Origin: Comamonas aquatica NBRC 14918 | GTDB taxonomy: Bacteria > Pseudomonadota > Gammaproteobacteria > Burkholderiales > Burkholderiaceae_C | DNA: 56,061 nucleotides | NCBI RefSeq assembly: GCF_000739875.1 | Contig: NZ_BBJR01000052.1 | Location: 1-56,061, forward strand | Direction: 5' to 3' | Part shown: positions 27,143 to 35,305 of the stretch, one piece after another | Numbering within the stretch: position 1 is the first letter of the stretch | How the letters are laid out: each line of letters starts with the position of its first letter | Position numbers and translations under genes: made by a program | Notes under the pieces: generated by a model | What the model was told of the DNA's origin: nothing | Seen by the model: the letters and a program-made list of their open reading frames with translations, nothing else | Databases searched by the model: none

Positions 27143-28190
27143 ATTGCCAGTACACCGCGAGTTTGTGCTCGATCCCTGTTGCCAGCGGATGCGTTTTGAG
27201 CGCGGTTTTGGTGGCTTGAACCAGTGCTTTCCCGCCCGCTAACCACAGCTGGGTATCGGCGGTCGCAGAGGCCGCTTGCGCGCGCAGCCAATGCTGTACG
27301 GCAGCGGGTTGGCTGGCGATATCGCCCACATGCCACTGCACATGTGCAGCAGCGGGGATGTAGGCCGTGTCACCCGCGTGGGTGGCTAGCGCCAGTAGTT
27401 GCCAGCAACTGCCACGTGTGCCTTGCTGCTGTGCGATGCGCAAGGCGGCAGGCAGGGCAGTCATGTCCGCCACCAACAGCAGGTGGGGGGCTTGGGGAAG
27501 GTGGCCGCCAGAGGGCCCCAGCAACCCCACGTGGTCGCCCGGCTTGGCCTGTGCCAGCCACTGCGCACCGGGAGCATCATGGTCGTGGCGCACGATGTCG
27601 ATGTCCACCCATTGCGTCCGCGTGTCGTACTGGCGAATGGTGTAGATGCGCTGCGGCAACGGGGTTTGGCCTGCAGCCCACTGCAGGCGGCCCTGCGCGT
27701 TGAGCTGCGGCCACTGTACGGTGGCGTTGGGCGGCGGCAGTAGCAAACGCACATGCAGGCCATCATCTGCCAACGCGGTCATGACAGGTACTGCCAGCCG
27801 CACGCGGCGCATATGGGGGGTGATGTCGGTTACTGCGATGATTTGCACAACCTGAAAACGGTAGCGCAGATCTGCTGTGGGCAGACCGTGCCACTCCAGC
27901 TGCAAGGCAGAAGCCGAAGCGCCGTGATCGGTCAGAAACTCTTGGGCATGTTCGTCCAGCGAGAGCTGAATCAGTTCGGCCATGCGGTCATCCACGGCGT
28001 CAATGTCGCAGTGAAACCCTTCTGCATGGCGGCTGTGAAATGCCAAGGTGCCCACTTGGGGCATGTGCAGCGTCAGGCCTTGGGGGGAGGGGTGCAGTAG
28101 CACCCCCTCGGCCTCCAGATGACTTTGCAGCCATGCCAAAAACGCTGGGGCATGGGGCATACGTGCTTGCACGTGGAAATGTAGGGTCAT
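27141..28190 (-). CDS. Siderophore-interacting FAD reductase with N-terminal DUF2218 domain
   Basis: A 349-residue fusion. Residues 1-95 look like DUF2218 (the pattern HFHVQARMPHAPAFLAWLQSHLEAEG and HCDIDAVDDRMAELIQLSLDEHAQEFL). From about residue 108 follows a siderophore-interacting protein: FAD domain (YRFQVVQIIAVTDITPHMRRVRLAV, then QRIYTIRQYDTRTQWVDIDIVRHD), and a C-terminal SIP domain. Such proteins reduce ferric siderophores in the cytoplasm. It is the last gene of the minus-strand TonB/permease/reductase operon and starts one base after the permease stop codon. Base composition is lower in GC than the surroundings. Confidence 0.83.
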   Translation of the reverse strand: MTLHFHVQARMPHAPAFLAWLQSHLEAEGVLLHPSPQGLTLHMPQVGTLAFHSRHAEGFHCDIDAVDDRMAELIQLSLDEHAQEFLTDHGASASALQLEWHGLPTADLRYRFQVVQIIAVTDITPHMRRVRLAVPVMTALADDGLHVRLLLPPPNATVQWPQLNAQGRLQWAAGQTPLPQRIYTIRQYDTRTQWVDIDIVRHDHDAPGAQWLAQAKPGDHVGLLGPSGGHLPQAPHLLLVADMTALPAALRIAQQQGTRGSCWQLLALATHAGDTAYIPAAAHVQWHVGDIASQPAAVQHWLRAQAASATADTQLWLAGGKALVQATKTALKTHPLATGIEHKLAVYWQ

Positions 28191-28191
28191 A

Positions 28192-29427
28192 TCAGTGCTC
28201 CATCAACCCGTGCTGGGCTTTGCGCAACAAGGTGGGGGTGAGCACCAACGACATCACGCCCAAACCCGTGGCGACAGCGAACAAGCCGGTGAAAGACAGC
28301 TGCTGCGCAATCGCTCCGCCCGCCATAGAGCTGACCATGTAAGTGAACAGTTCGGCGCAGACAAACACGCTGAAATCAGTACCAGGTTGTTTTTGCGAGG
28401 AAGCGCCCATGAATAAAGCGTAGAGCGCTACCATTTCCATATAGCGCAACATGCTCAGCGTCAGTGCCAGGACGACCAGCACTTCGCTGCCGCCCAGGTG
28501 GCCGCTGGCATGCATCCCAAACAGCACATAGCAGCCCACACGGATCACGCAAAGCCCCAGTAACACGGTCAACTGGCTGCTGCGGCGCAACCACCAAGCG
28601 GCCACCACACTGCCGAGCAAACCGGCGGTGACGGCGGCGGTACCGCTGAGTGTGCCTACCTGGCTCAGGCTGATGCCTTTGGCCAGCATGTAGCTGCTTT
28701 CCATGGAACGCACCATGCCTTCGCTCAGGCGATAGCTCATGGCCAAAAGCAAAATAGCCCAGATACCTGGGCGCCGTAGCAGTCGCAAGATGCTGGGTCG
28801 TTCTGCGCGGATGCAGGGTGGTGCGGCGGCATGGGTCTCTTGCATCCAGGGCAAGGCCAGCAGCGGCAGCAGACACAGGCCTGCCATCAGCAGCAGCGTG
28901 GCCTGCCAGCCCCAATGCTCAAACAGTTGCATGGACAACATCCCGCCCACCAGCACCCCTGCAGCCACTGCGGCAGCTTGAATGCCGTTGCCCGTGGCGC
29001 GCTGGGTTTGGTTGTGCAAGATGCTGGTGGCATAGCCATCGGTGGCAATGTCTTGCGTGGCAATGCACAGCGCAATCACCATGCCCACCACCAGCAGGGC
29101 GGTGATGCTGCTGGGCGGCACCCAAGCCAGCGCCGCAATGGCTGCGCAGCAGCTCAACTGTGTGATCACAATCCAGCCGCGGCGGTGCCCCAGCCTTCCC
29201 CAGCTTTTGCGATCCACCCACGGTGCCCACAGAAACTTGAGCATCAGCGGCAGCATTAGCACCGACAGCAGGCCTACCTGGGTCAGGCTCATGCCGCTGG
29301 CGCGCAGCGCTGCGGGCACGGCCATGATGAGCAGGTAGGACGGCACGCTTTGCGCCAGATACAGCGCAGCAATCGTGGCCCAAGTGCGTGTGGGTGACGA
29401 AGGGGCAAGGCGGAGGGTCGAGGACAT
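28192..29427 (-). CDS. MFS permease, RhtX/FptX-like siderophore importer
   Basis: A 411-residue major facilitator with 12 predicted membrane helices. LMLKFLWAPWVDRKSWGRLGHRRGWI (after helix 2) is typical of the AmpG/RhtX-FptX group, which moves siderophores from the periplasm to the cytoplasm in place of an ABC transporter. The context supports this: a TonB receptor precedes it and a ferric-siderophore reductase follows. The start at 29427 gives MSSTLRLAPSS; the longer frame to 29553 runs antisense to the receptor gene. Confidence 0.82.
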   Translation of the reverse strand: MSSTLRLAPSSPTRTWATIAALYLAQSVPSYLLIMAVPAALRASGMSLTQVGLLSVLMLPLMLKFLWAPWVDRKSWGRLGHRRGWIVITQLSCCAAIAALAWVPPSSITALLVVGMVIALCIATQDIATDGYATSILHNQTQRATGNGIQAAAVAAGVLVGGMLSMQLFEHWGWQATLLLMAGLCLLPLLALPWMQETHAAAPPCIRAERPSILRLLRRPGIWAILLLAMSYRLSEGMVRSMESSYMLAKGISLSQVGTLSGTAAVTAGLLGSVVAAWWLRRSSQLTVLLGLCVIRVGCYVLFGMHASGHLGGSEVLVVLALTLSMLRYMEMVALYALFMGASSQKQPGTDFSVFVCAELFTYMVSSMAGGAIAQQLSFTGLFAVATGLGVMSLVLTPTLLRKAQHGLMEH

Positions 29428-29444
29428 TTCAGCGCACGGTGCTA

Positions 29445-31685
29445 TCAATAATTCACGGTGTAGTTCACCGAGAAGGTGCGGCCACGGCCATAGTAGGCAA
29501 AGGTTTCTGGTGTGGCGGATGCGCCGTAAATATAGGCGGCGCGTTGCGACCAAGTGGTCAGGTATTTGCGGTCCAGCAGGTTCTGGATGCCGACGCTCAA
29601 CCGACCTTTGCCAAGTTGTGTGCTTGCCAGCAGATCCACAGTGGTGAACCCCTTGATGGCTTGCTGGTTGTCATCGCGGAGTGTGCGCTGGTGCGTGGCC
29701 TGTACGCGTGCCTGCCAGCTGCCTTGCTGGTAGTCCGTGTGCAGTGTCAATTTCGACGGACTGGCCATGTCAATGCCTTGGCGCTTCCAGTCTCCATCTT
29801 TGCGTTCTTGTGACTGAATCAGCAGCCAAGAGCCGCCAATGCCCCATTCGCGGCTCAAGGCGTAGTTCACACTGCCTTCCCAGCCAAAGTTACGGCGCTT
29901 TTTCTCCAGCACGTCGATCAGCAAGGTGGTGCGGTTTAACTCAATGGAGTTGTCGGACCAGGCATAGAACAGTGCTGTTTGGAAATTCAGCGGGCCTTGC
30001 TGTCCCTTCCAGCCCCATTCCACTTGGCGTGTTTTGATGCCTTTGAGGGGTGCAGAGCTGGGGTCAATGCCTTGCACCAGCTGCCAGTGTGTACCCACCA
30101 AGTTATACCTGCCGTCACCAAAGTACTTGCCGGGGTCGGGCAGCTCAAAGCCTTCGGCGTAGTTCAGCCACGTGCTGTGGCCTTCCATCGGTTTGAAGTG
30201 TGCGCCAAGGTTGAACAAGGTGACGTTGTAGTCTGCACTGCCGCCGGGCACTGCATCGGCTGTTTGACCCATGCCCAGCGCCATATAGACCTGCTGGGTG
30301 GCGGCCACAAAATCGTTGACATCCAAGCCCATGCGCTGGTGGCGCAGGCCTGCAGACAACGTCGTGCGTGGGGAGAGCTTCCAATCCAGTTGGCCGAAGA
30401 GGGCCTTGCTGTCCACGCGGTAGTCGGGGTAGCGGCCGGTGGTGCCGATTTTGCGATTGATCAAGCCACCGCTGGCCATGGATTGAGCGCGGTCAAACAG
30501 CGTCATGCTGGAGTCGAAGTTCTCGCGATCCCAGTCCAGCCCGTAGCGCACGGAGAGGTCACCGATGTTTTTGGCCAGCGCTGCTTTGAAGCCCCACACA
30601 TCGGTGTTCTGGTGCGAAGCGGATACGTAGCGTGGATCGGGGAAGGGGGCAAAGTCCAGCTCTTCCTGCCGCCAGAATCCTTGCAGGTAGAAATCGTGTC
30701 CGCCCAGTACGTCGCTTGCGTGGTAGTTGGCATTGAACATGGCACGTTCGGTCATGGGCACCACATCGCTGCTGAACCCCTCGCGCTGTTCCAGAAGGCC
30801 GGGTTGCTGGCCGTAAATACCGGCAAAGTTGGGGCCGGCATACAGGTAGCTGCTGCCCTCGAATTTGTTGCGGTAGTACTGTGCGCTGAGATCCAGGCTT
30901 TGCCCTGCGCCAAGGTTGAATTGCAGATTGCCCATCACATCCATGCTGCGGGTATCTTGCAAATCGGTTTGCGTGATGTCAGAGCGGACGGCCTGCCCTT
31001 TGGGGTCAAAAAATCTGCCGTTGTCTTGCACGGCAATGCCCAGGCGACCTTGCACGGTCTCGTTGCCGCCGCTGACGGACTGCGCAACGCGCAATTGGCG
31101 GTCATCACTGGCGTTCAAGCCACTGACCATCCCGACTTCGCTGGTGAAGCGGGACGGGGCATCTGCCGCTTTTTTGGTGATGATATTGACCATGCCGCCG
31201 GTGGCACCGCCCCCGTATAGCGCAGATGCACCGGAGAGTACTTCGATACGTTCAATATGGAAGGGGTCAATGGCGTCGAGTTGGCGTGCAGTACCCCGTG
31301 AGGAGTTCAGAGACACCCCATCCACCATCACCAGCATGGGGCGGCCACGCAGGTTTTGCCCAAAACCGCTGCGCCCTTGGTTACCGAGGTCAATGCCCGG
31401 CACGAGGTGGCCCAGCGCTTCTTTAAGGTTCAATCCTGTCTGGATCTGCGCATTCAAGGCTTCGCTGTCGATGACTTGTACGGTTGCAGCCAATTCCGCG
31501 CGGGTTTGCCCCAGACGTGAGACAGACACCGTCTGTACACCCATCACCTGGGGCTCTGGGGCGCTGGATTGTGCGTGTGCCGGGGTGCAGAGCATCAGCA
31601 TCAACCCCGTGGCGGAGGCGAGCGGGGTCAGGCGCAAAGCGTGCATAGCACTGCGTGGTGCAGAGAAAGAGGGCGTCATAGCCAT
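29445..31685 (-). CDS. TonB-dependent siderophore receptor
   Basis: An outer-membrane receptor of about 746 residues. The signal peptide ends in PAHAQ. A TonB-box-like TVSVSRL lies near the mature N-terminus, followed by the plug domain (NLRGRPMLVMVDGVSLNS, IERIEVLSGASALYGGGATGGMVNIITKK) and a 22-strand barrel ending in the aromatic residue Tyr (TVNY). Similarity to pesticin/rhizobactin-type receptors is my impression only; the ligand is unknown. Start 31685 or 31679 (two ATGs 6 bases apart) are both possible. A Fur-like box lies 44 bases upstream, so iron repression is expected. Confidence 0.9.
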   Translation of the reverse strand: MAMTPSFSAPRSAMHALRLTPLASATGLMLMLCTPAHAQSSAPEPQVMGVQTVSVSRLGQTRAELAATVQVIDSEALNAQIQTGLNLKEALGHLVPGIDLGNQGRSGFGQNLRGRPMLVMVDGVSLNSSRGTARQLDAIDPFHIERIEVLSGASALYGGGATGGMVNIITKKAADAPSRFTSEVGMVSGLNASDDRQLRVAQSVSGGNETVQGRLGIAVQDNGRFFDPKGQAVRSDITQTDLQDTRSMDVMGNLQFNLGAGQSLDLSAQYYRNKFEGSSYLYAGPNFAGIYGQQPGLLEQREGFSSDVVPMTERAMFNANYHASDVLGGHDFYLQGFWRQEELDFAPFPDPRYVSASHQNTDVWGFKAALAKNIGDLSVRYGLDWDRENFDSSMTLFDRAQSMASGGLINRKIGTTGRYPDYRVDSKALFGQLDWKLSPRTTLSAGLRHQRMGLDVNDFVAATQQVYMALGMGQTADAVPGGSADYNVTLFNLGAHFKPMEGHSTWLNYAEGFELPDPGKYFGDGRYNLVGTHWQLVQGIDPSSAPLKGIKTRQVEWGWKGQQGPLNFQTALFYAWSDNSIELNRTTLLIDVLEKKRRNFGWEGSVNYALSREWGIGGSWLLIQSQERKDGDWKRQGIDMASPSKLTLHTDYQQGSWQARVQATHQRTLRDDNQQAIKGFTTVDLLASTQLGKGRLSVGIQNLLDRKYLTTWSQRAAYIYGASATPETFAYYGRGRTFSVNYTVNY

Positions 31686-31728
31686 GTGGTCTGTTGTAGA
31701 GGGAAATAGCGGATTGCATGCGAATGTA

Positions 31729-31743
31729 TGAGAATGGTTCTCA
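31729..31743. promoter_or_regulatory. Fur box, candidate
   Basis: TGAGAATGGTTCTCA is a 7-1-7 palindrome (six of seven pairs perfect) matching the Fur pattern TGATAATNATTATCA. It lies between the divergent TonB receptor and Crp/Fnr genes and could repress both when iron is plentiful. Confidence 0.75.
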
Positions 31744-31770
31744 ATAATTTTTTCTTTACGGAACAATTGC

Positions 31771-32472
31771 ATGAATCAGCCCAAGAGTTGGACGCAGCAT
31801 GACCTTTACGCACATTGGCGTGAGTGCATTTGGGCTGACTGCATCCCTGCGGATGTGATGCAGGCGGACGTGCTGCCGCAACTGCGTGTGCACTGCTATC
31901 AACCGGGGCAAGCGTTGTGGCTGCGTGGCGATGCGCCCACAGCATGGGTGGGTGTCATGGGCGGCGCAGCCAAGCTGTGTTTGACGACGGCGGAAGGACG
32001 TGCGGTGACGGTGGGCTGCACGGCGGGTGGCTGGATTGGCGAGGCACCATTGATTTTGGGTGCAGCGCGGCACAGCTGTGATGCGGTGGCATTGCACACA
32101 CTCACCGCCGTGAGCATGCCGCGCTCCTGCTTTGACCATTTACGTTGCAACTACTTGGCGTTTGGGCTCTTTTTGCAAGAGCTGATGGCCGAGCGCAACC
32201 AACAGCTCATGGATTTGGTGGCGGCCCAGCAAGAAGGCAATACCCCCGTCAAAGTGGCGAAGTGTCTGGCAGCACTGCTGACACCGCGCAACTTTCCGAC
32301 GCCACAAAGCCGAGAGATTCAGGTCTCGCAAGGAGAGCTCAGCGAGCTGTGCCAAGTCTCGCGGTCGCGCCTGAGTGAGGCACTATCGACGCTGGAGGCT
32401 CAGGGACTGATTCACGTGGGTTATCGCCGTATCAAGGTGCTGGACTGGAATGCCATGCGTGGCTTGGTGTGA
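31771..32472 (+). CDS. Crp/Fnr family transcriptional regulator
   Basis: A 233-residue regulator. The N-terminal beta-roll domain spans about residues 35-125 (YQPGQALWLRGDAPTAWVGVMGGAAKL) and the C-terminal Crp-type winged helix holds VSQGELSELCQVSRSRLSEALSTLEAQGLI. There is no cAMP-binding RxS motif that I can see. Cysteines at 19, 24 and 42 are present, but the spacing is not that of FNR. It is divergent from the receptor gene with the Fur box between them, so it probably controls the siderophore uptake operon. Confidence 0.82.
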   Translation: MNQPKSWTQHDLYAHWRECIWADCIPADVMQADVLPQLRVHCYQPGQALWLRGDAPTAWVGVMGGAAKLCLTTAEGRAVTVGCTAGGWIGEAPLILGAARHSCDAVALHTLTAVSMPRSCFDHLRCNYLAFGLFLQELMAERNQQLMDLVAAQQEGNTPVKVAKCLAALLTPRNFPTPQSREIQVSQGELSELCQVSRSRLSEALSTLEAQGLIHVGYRRIKVLDWNAMRGLV

Positions 32473-32482
32473 TTTGAATGAA

Positions 32483-32527
32483 ATTGGCTGCTAACGCTTG
32501 CCTGTCAAGCGCTGCTAGCTACGGTTT
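32483..32527. repeat. Dispersed intergenic palindrome, copy D
   Basis: GGCTGCTAACGCTTG and CAAGCGCTGCTAGCTA flank a 5-base loop; CGCTTG/CAAGCG is perfect and the outer arm is imperfect. It lies between the Crp/Fnr gene and aroG, at the right edge of the lower-GC siderophore module. Confidence 0.7.
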
Positions 32528-32604
32528 TGTGATTTGGAGACAGGCCGGCGTGGTGCACAAGCCTTGGGCTGGCAGCTTTGCAGCCAGACAGCGACAATGG
32601 TGCA

Positions 32605-33711
32605 ATGACTTCTTCGCCTTCTCTGACCAAGCCTGCGGCCTTGTCCACGCTGGACAAGACCCGCATTGACGACACCCGCATCAAGACCGTACGCCCGCTG
32701 CTGACCCCCGCTTTGCTGGAGGAGTGGTTGCCTGCGACACAGCAGGCCCTGGCGCTGGTGGAAAGCAGTCGCCGCGCCATCTCGCGCGTGCTGCATGGGG
32801 AAGATGACCGTCTGGTTGTGGTGGTGGGGCCTTGCTCCATCCACGATCATGCGCAGGCCATGGAATACGCGCGCCAGCTCAAGGCGCAGGCCGACGCGCT
32901 GCAGGACGATCTGCTGATCGTCATGCGCGTGTACTTCGAGAAGCCACGCACCACCGTGGGCTGGAAGGGCTACATCAACGACCCGCACCGCGACGACAGC
33001 TTTGCCATCAACGAGGGGCTGGAGCTGGCGCGCAAGCTGCTGCTGGAGGTGGTGGAGCTGGGCCTGCCGGCCGGCACCGAGTTCCTGGACCTGCTGTCGC
33101 CGCAGTTCATCAGCGACCTGGTCAGCTGGGGCGCCATCGGCGCCCGCACCACGGAGAGCCAGAGCCACCGCCAGCTGGCCAGCGGCCTGTCCTGCCCCGT
33201 GGGCTTCAAGAACGGCACGGACGGCGGCGTCAAGGTGGCCAGCGACGCCATCCAGGCGGCGCAGTCGTCGCACGCCTTCATGGGCATGACCAAGATGGGG
33301 CAGAGCGCGATTTTCGAGACCCGCGGCAACCAGGACTGCCACGTCATCCTGCGCGGCGGCAAGCAGCCCAACTACAGCGCCGCCGATGTGCAGGCGGCCT
33401 GCGAGATGCTGGTCAAGGCCGGCCTGCGCCCGCAGGTGATGGTGGACCTGTCGCACGCCAACAGCAGCAAGCAGCACCGCCGCCAGATCGACGTGGCCGC
33501 CGATGTGGCGCAGCAGATCGCGGGCGGTGACGCGCGCATCACCGGCGTGATGATCGAAAGCCACCTGGAAGAAGGCCGCCAGGACATCGTCGAAGGCCAG
33601 GACCTGGCCTATGGCGTGTCGCTGACCGACGCCTGCATCAGCATGGCGCAGACCGTGCCGGTGCTGGAGCAGCTGGCCGCCGCCGTGCGCGCCCGCCGCA
33701 GCCAGTCGTAA
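32605..33711 (+). CDS. aroG: 3-deoxy-7-phosphoheptulonate synthase, class I
   Basis: A 368-residue DAHP synthase of the AroF/G/H type, which joins phosphoenolpyruvate and erythrose 4-phosphate in the first shikimate step. Hallmarks are VVVGPCSIHD (about residues 73-82, metal-binding Cys), RVYFEKPRTTVGWKGYINDPH, IGARTTESQSHRQLASGLSCPVGFKNGTDG and DLSHANSSKQH. Which aromatic amino acid inhibits it cannot be judged safely. The start at 32605 was chosen because homologues begin near here; an ATG at 32578 would add nine residues. It has its own terminator. Confidence 0.94.
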   Translation: MTSSPSLTKPAALSTLDKTRIDDTRIKTVRPLLTPALLEEWLPATQQALALVESSRRAISRVLHGEDDRLVVVVGPCSIHDHAQAMEYARQLKAQADALQDDLLIVMRVYFEKPRTTVGWKGYINDPHRDDSFAINEGLELARKLLLEVVELGLPAGTEFLDLLSPQFISDLVSWGAIGARTTESQSHRQLASGLSCPVGFKNGTDGGVKVASDAIQAAQSSHAFMGMTKMGQSAIFETRGNQDCHVILRGGKQPNYSAADVQAACEMLVKAGLRPQVMVDLSHANSSKQHRRQIDVAADVAQQIAGGDARITGVMIESHLEEGRQDIVEGQDLAYGVSLTDACISMAQTVPVLEQLAAAVRARRSQS

Positions 33712-33738
33712 AGAACGGAGCGCACTACGCTCGTCCCC

Positions 33739-33777
33739 AGCCACTTTCAGCCCTTTAGCGTGCTGAGAGTGGCTTTT
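33739..33777 (+). terminator. Terminator of aroG
   Basis: AGCCACTTTCAG and CTGAGAGTGGCT pair over 12 bp with one mismatch around a 12-base loop, followed by TTTTT. It lies 28 bases after the aroG stop codon. Confidence 0.85.
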
Positions 33778-33782
33778 TGCTT

Positions 33783-33815
33783 GCACAGGCAGCTATCTTT
33801 TTGATAAGCCTGTGC
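33783..33815. repeat. Dispersed intergenic palindrome, copy E (partial)
   Basis: GCACAGGC/GCCTGTGC is a perfect 8-bp stem around AGCTATCTTTTTGATAA. The loop contains AGCTATCTTTTT, the right end of the dispersed palindrome, so this looks like a truncated or rearranged copy. It lies between the convergent aroG and oxygenase genes. Confidence 0.45.
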
Positions 33816-33872
33816 GGCGGCGCACCCCGGGCCGGGTGGGGTGCCCGGGCACGGCGGGCTGCGCTCAGTCGC

Positions 33873-34877
33873 TCAGTACTTGTTGGAGAAGTTGGCGCTG
33901 ATGCGCTGCTTCAGGTACTCGGCGGCGGTGATGTCCGGGTACTTGCCGCCGGGGCTGCGGATCACCACGTCCTCATTCGCCTGGCAGAAGAAGGCCAGGC
34001 TGTAGCGCGCGCCCTGGTACTCGTGCGCGGCGGGGTGCTTCACGCGGTGGAAGTTGGAGGGCAGCTGGTCATCGCTCCAGCGCATCAGCATGTCGCCGAT
34101 GTTGCAGGTGATCACGCCCTGCGCGGGCTCCACCGGCGTCCATGCGCGGTCCTGCATCTCCTTGCCGGGCAGCACCTGCAGACCGCCCTGGCCGGGGCGC
34201 TGGAACAGCAGGGTCAGGCAGTCGAAGTCGGTGTGCGCGCCGGCGCGCCAGGTGCCGGGTGTGTGGGCGCCGTCCTGGGCAAAGTAGTGCAGCATGCGCA
34301 GCGTGCTCTGGTAGTGCGGGCTGTCGGGCGCATGCGCCCGGGCGAAGAAATCGCTGTCAAAGCCCAGCTTGTCGGCAAAGCAGGACAGCACCTGCATGCC
34401 GACCTGCCAGCACTTGGCCTCGAAGGCCAGTGCGGCCTGCTGGAAGCCGGGCAGTTCCTGCTCCGACGGCCACAGCCCGGCCATGCGCGGGCGGGTGATC
34501 TGGTAGGACTCCTTCTGGTCGGCCGTGCCGGTGGACGGGCGGATCTGCGACAGGCTTTCCCAGCCCGCGTTGCGCGACAGCGGCCACTGCGCCTTGGTCG
34601 CCGTGGGGAGGGCGAAGAAGGATTCGGACAGGGCGAAGGCGTCGTCGATCTCGGCGTTGCTGATGCCGTGGTGGTCGATCTGGAAGAAGCCGATTTCGGT
34701 GGCCGCGCTCCACAGCTGCTCGGTGATCTCGGCCTTGCGCGCGGCAAAGTTCGACAGGTCGATGCGGCGGATGTCGCGCTGCACGGTCGTGCCTTCGCTG
34801 CCCATGGTGGACTCTTTGCGCAACTCTTCGAGGGCGTAGTCGGGCGCGGCAGCGGAGGTGGAATAGATGGCTGGCAT
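33873..34877 (-). CDS. 2-oxoglutarate/Fe(II)-dependent dioxygenase, isopenicillin-N-synthase-like
   Basis: A 334-residue enzyme. The N-terminal DIOX_N region (about residues 35-150) contains EIGFFQIDHHGISNAEIDDAF. The jellyroll domain carries the iron ligands HTD in GAHTDFD and a distal His in NFHRVKHP, with the 2-oxoglutarate-binding R-x-S in ARYSLAFF. Its mRNA leader holds a xanthine riboswitch, so the substrate may be a purine or a purine breakdown product, for example hydroxylation of xanthine. This substrate is inference; the fold is clear. The start at 34877 follows from the conserved N-terminus. Confidence 0.87.
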   Translation of the reverse strand: MPAIYSTSAAAPDYALEELRKESTMGSEGTTVQRDIRRIDLSNFAARKAEITEQLWSAATEIGFFQIDHHGISNAEIDDAFALSESFFALPTATKAQWPLSRNAGWESLSQIRPSTGTADQKESYQITRPRMAGLWPSEQELPGFQQAALAFEAKCWQVGMQVLSCFADKLGFDSDFFARAHAPDSPHYQSTLRMLHYFAQDGAHTPGTWRAGAHTDFDCLTLLFQRPGQGGLQVLPGKEMQDRAWTPVEPAQGVITCNIGDMLMRWSDDQLPSNFHRVKHPAAHEYQGARYSLAFFCQANEDVVIRSPGGKYPDITAAEYLKQRISANFSNKY

Positions 34878-34985
34878 GGCAAGGGCTTTCAGGGGCAAGA
34901 GGTGGAAACTCCCGATCGCCCGGTCTTGCACTGTCAAGGTGCGCTCAGCGGGGCGGTCAGGCCTGTTGCGGTGCACGCAGGCACC

Positions 34986-35058
34986 GCACGCTGAGCAATT
35001 TCCGGCCGTGCCCGCCGGTCAGGCTGGGGGCACTGCTGAACGCTTCTACTCGTGCACC
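34986..35058 (-). ncRNA. Xanthine riboswitch (NMT1 motif), oxygenase leader
   Basis: On the minus strand the RNA has GAGTAGAAGCGTTCAGCA, a variable hairpin GTGCCC/GGGCAC, and CCGGAAATTGCTCA, closed by an outer stem GCAC.GAG/CTC...GTGC. Both conserved blocks are identical to those of the riboswitch on the other strand, whereas the stems differ in sequence yet remain paired, as expected for a structured RNA. The layout and the neighbouring NMT1-type binding protein match the NMT1-motif RNAs, reported to bind xanthine and uric acid. It ends 108 bases before the oxygenase start codon. Confidence 0.82.
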
Positions 35059-35142
35059 TTGATTCAAGCCAAAACCGTGCCAGGCCGCGCTGCGTCACCT
35101 TTGCGCTGTCGCAAGGCGCGCTGGCATGCGATGTGCTTTGCA

Positions 35143-35206
35143 GGGTGCTGAGTAGAAGCGTTCAGCACACCACGGCCCTGGCCGTGCCGCCGGAAATTGC
35201 TCACCC
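35143..35206 (+). ncRNA. Xanthine riboswitch (NMT1 motif), binding-protein leader
   Basis: On the plus strand: outer stem GGGT..GAG/CTCACCC, conserved GAGTAGAAGCGTTCAGCA, variable hairpin CACGGC-CCTG-GCCGTG, then conserved CCGGAAATTGCTCA. It lies 99 bases before the start of the ABC substrate-binding protein gene. A further possible stem, CCACGGC/GCCGTGG, follows at about 35207-35230 and could be part of the expression platform. Class identification is from memory of the motif plus gene context; the structural evidence is in the sequence. Confidence 0.85.
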
Positions 35207-35305
35207 CCACGGCTGCAGGACGGCCGTGGACGGGGTGGGCCAGCCTGGCGCGCGCACCCCGTCTGCCCCTGCTTGCAGCACATCCCCCGATGAAGGAGTT
35301 TTGCC

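Noticed and set aside
31771-32472. Oxygen-sensing FNR protein
   Set aside because: The cysteines at 19, 24 and 42 do not match the FNR cluster pattern, and no fourth ligand could be assigned.
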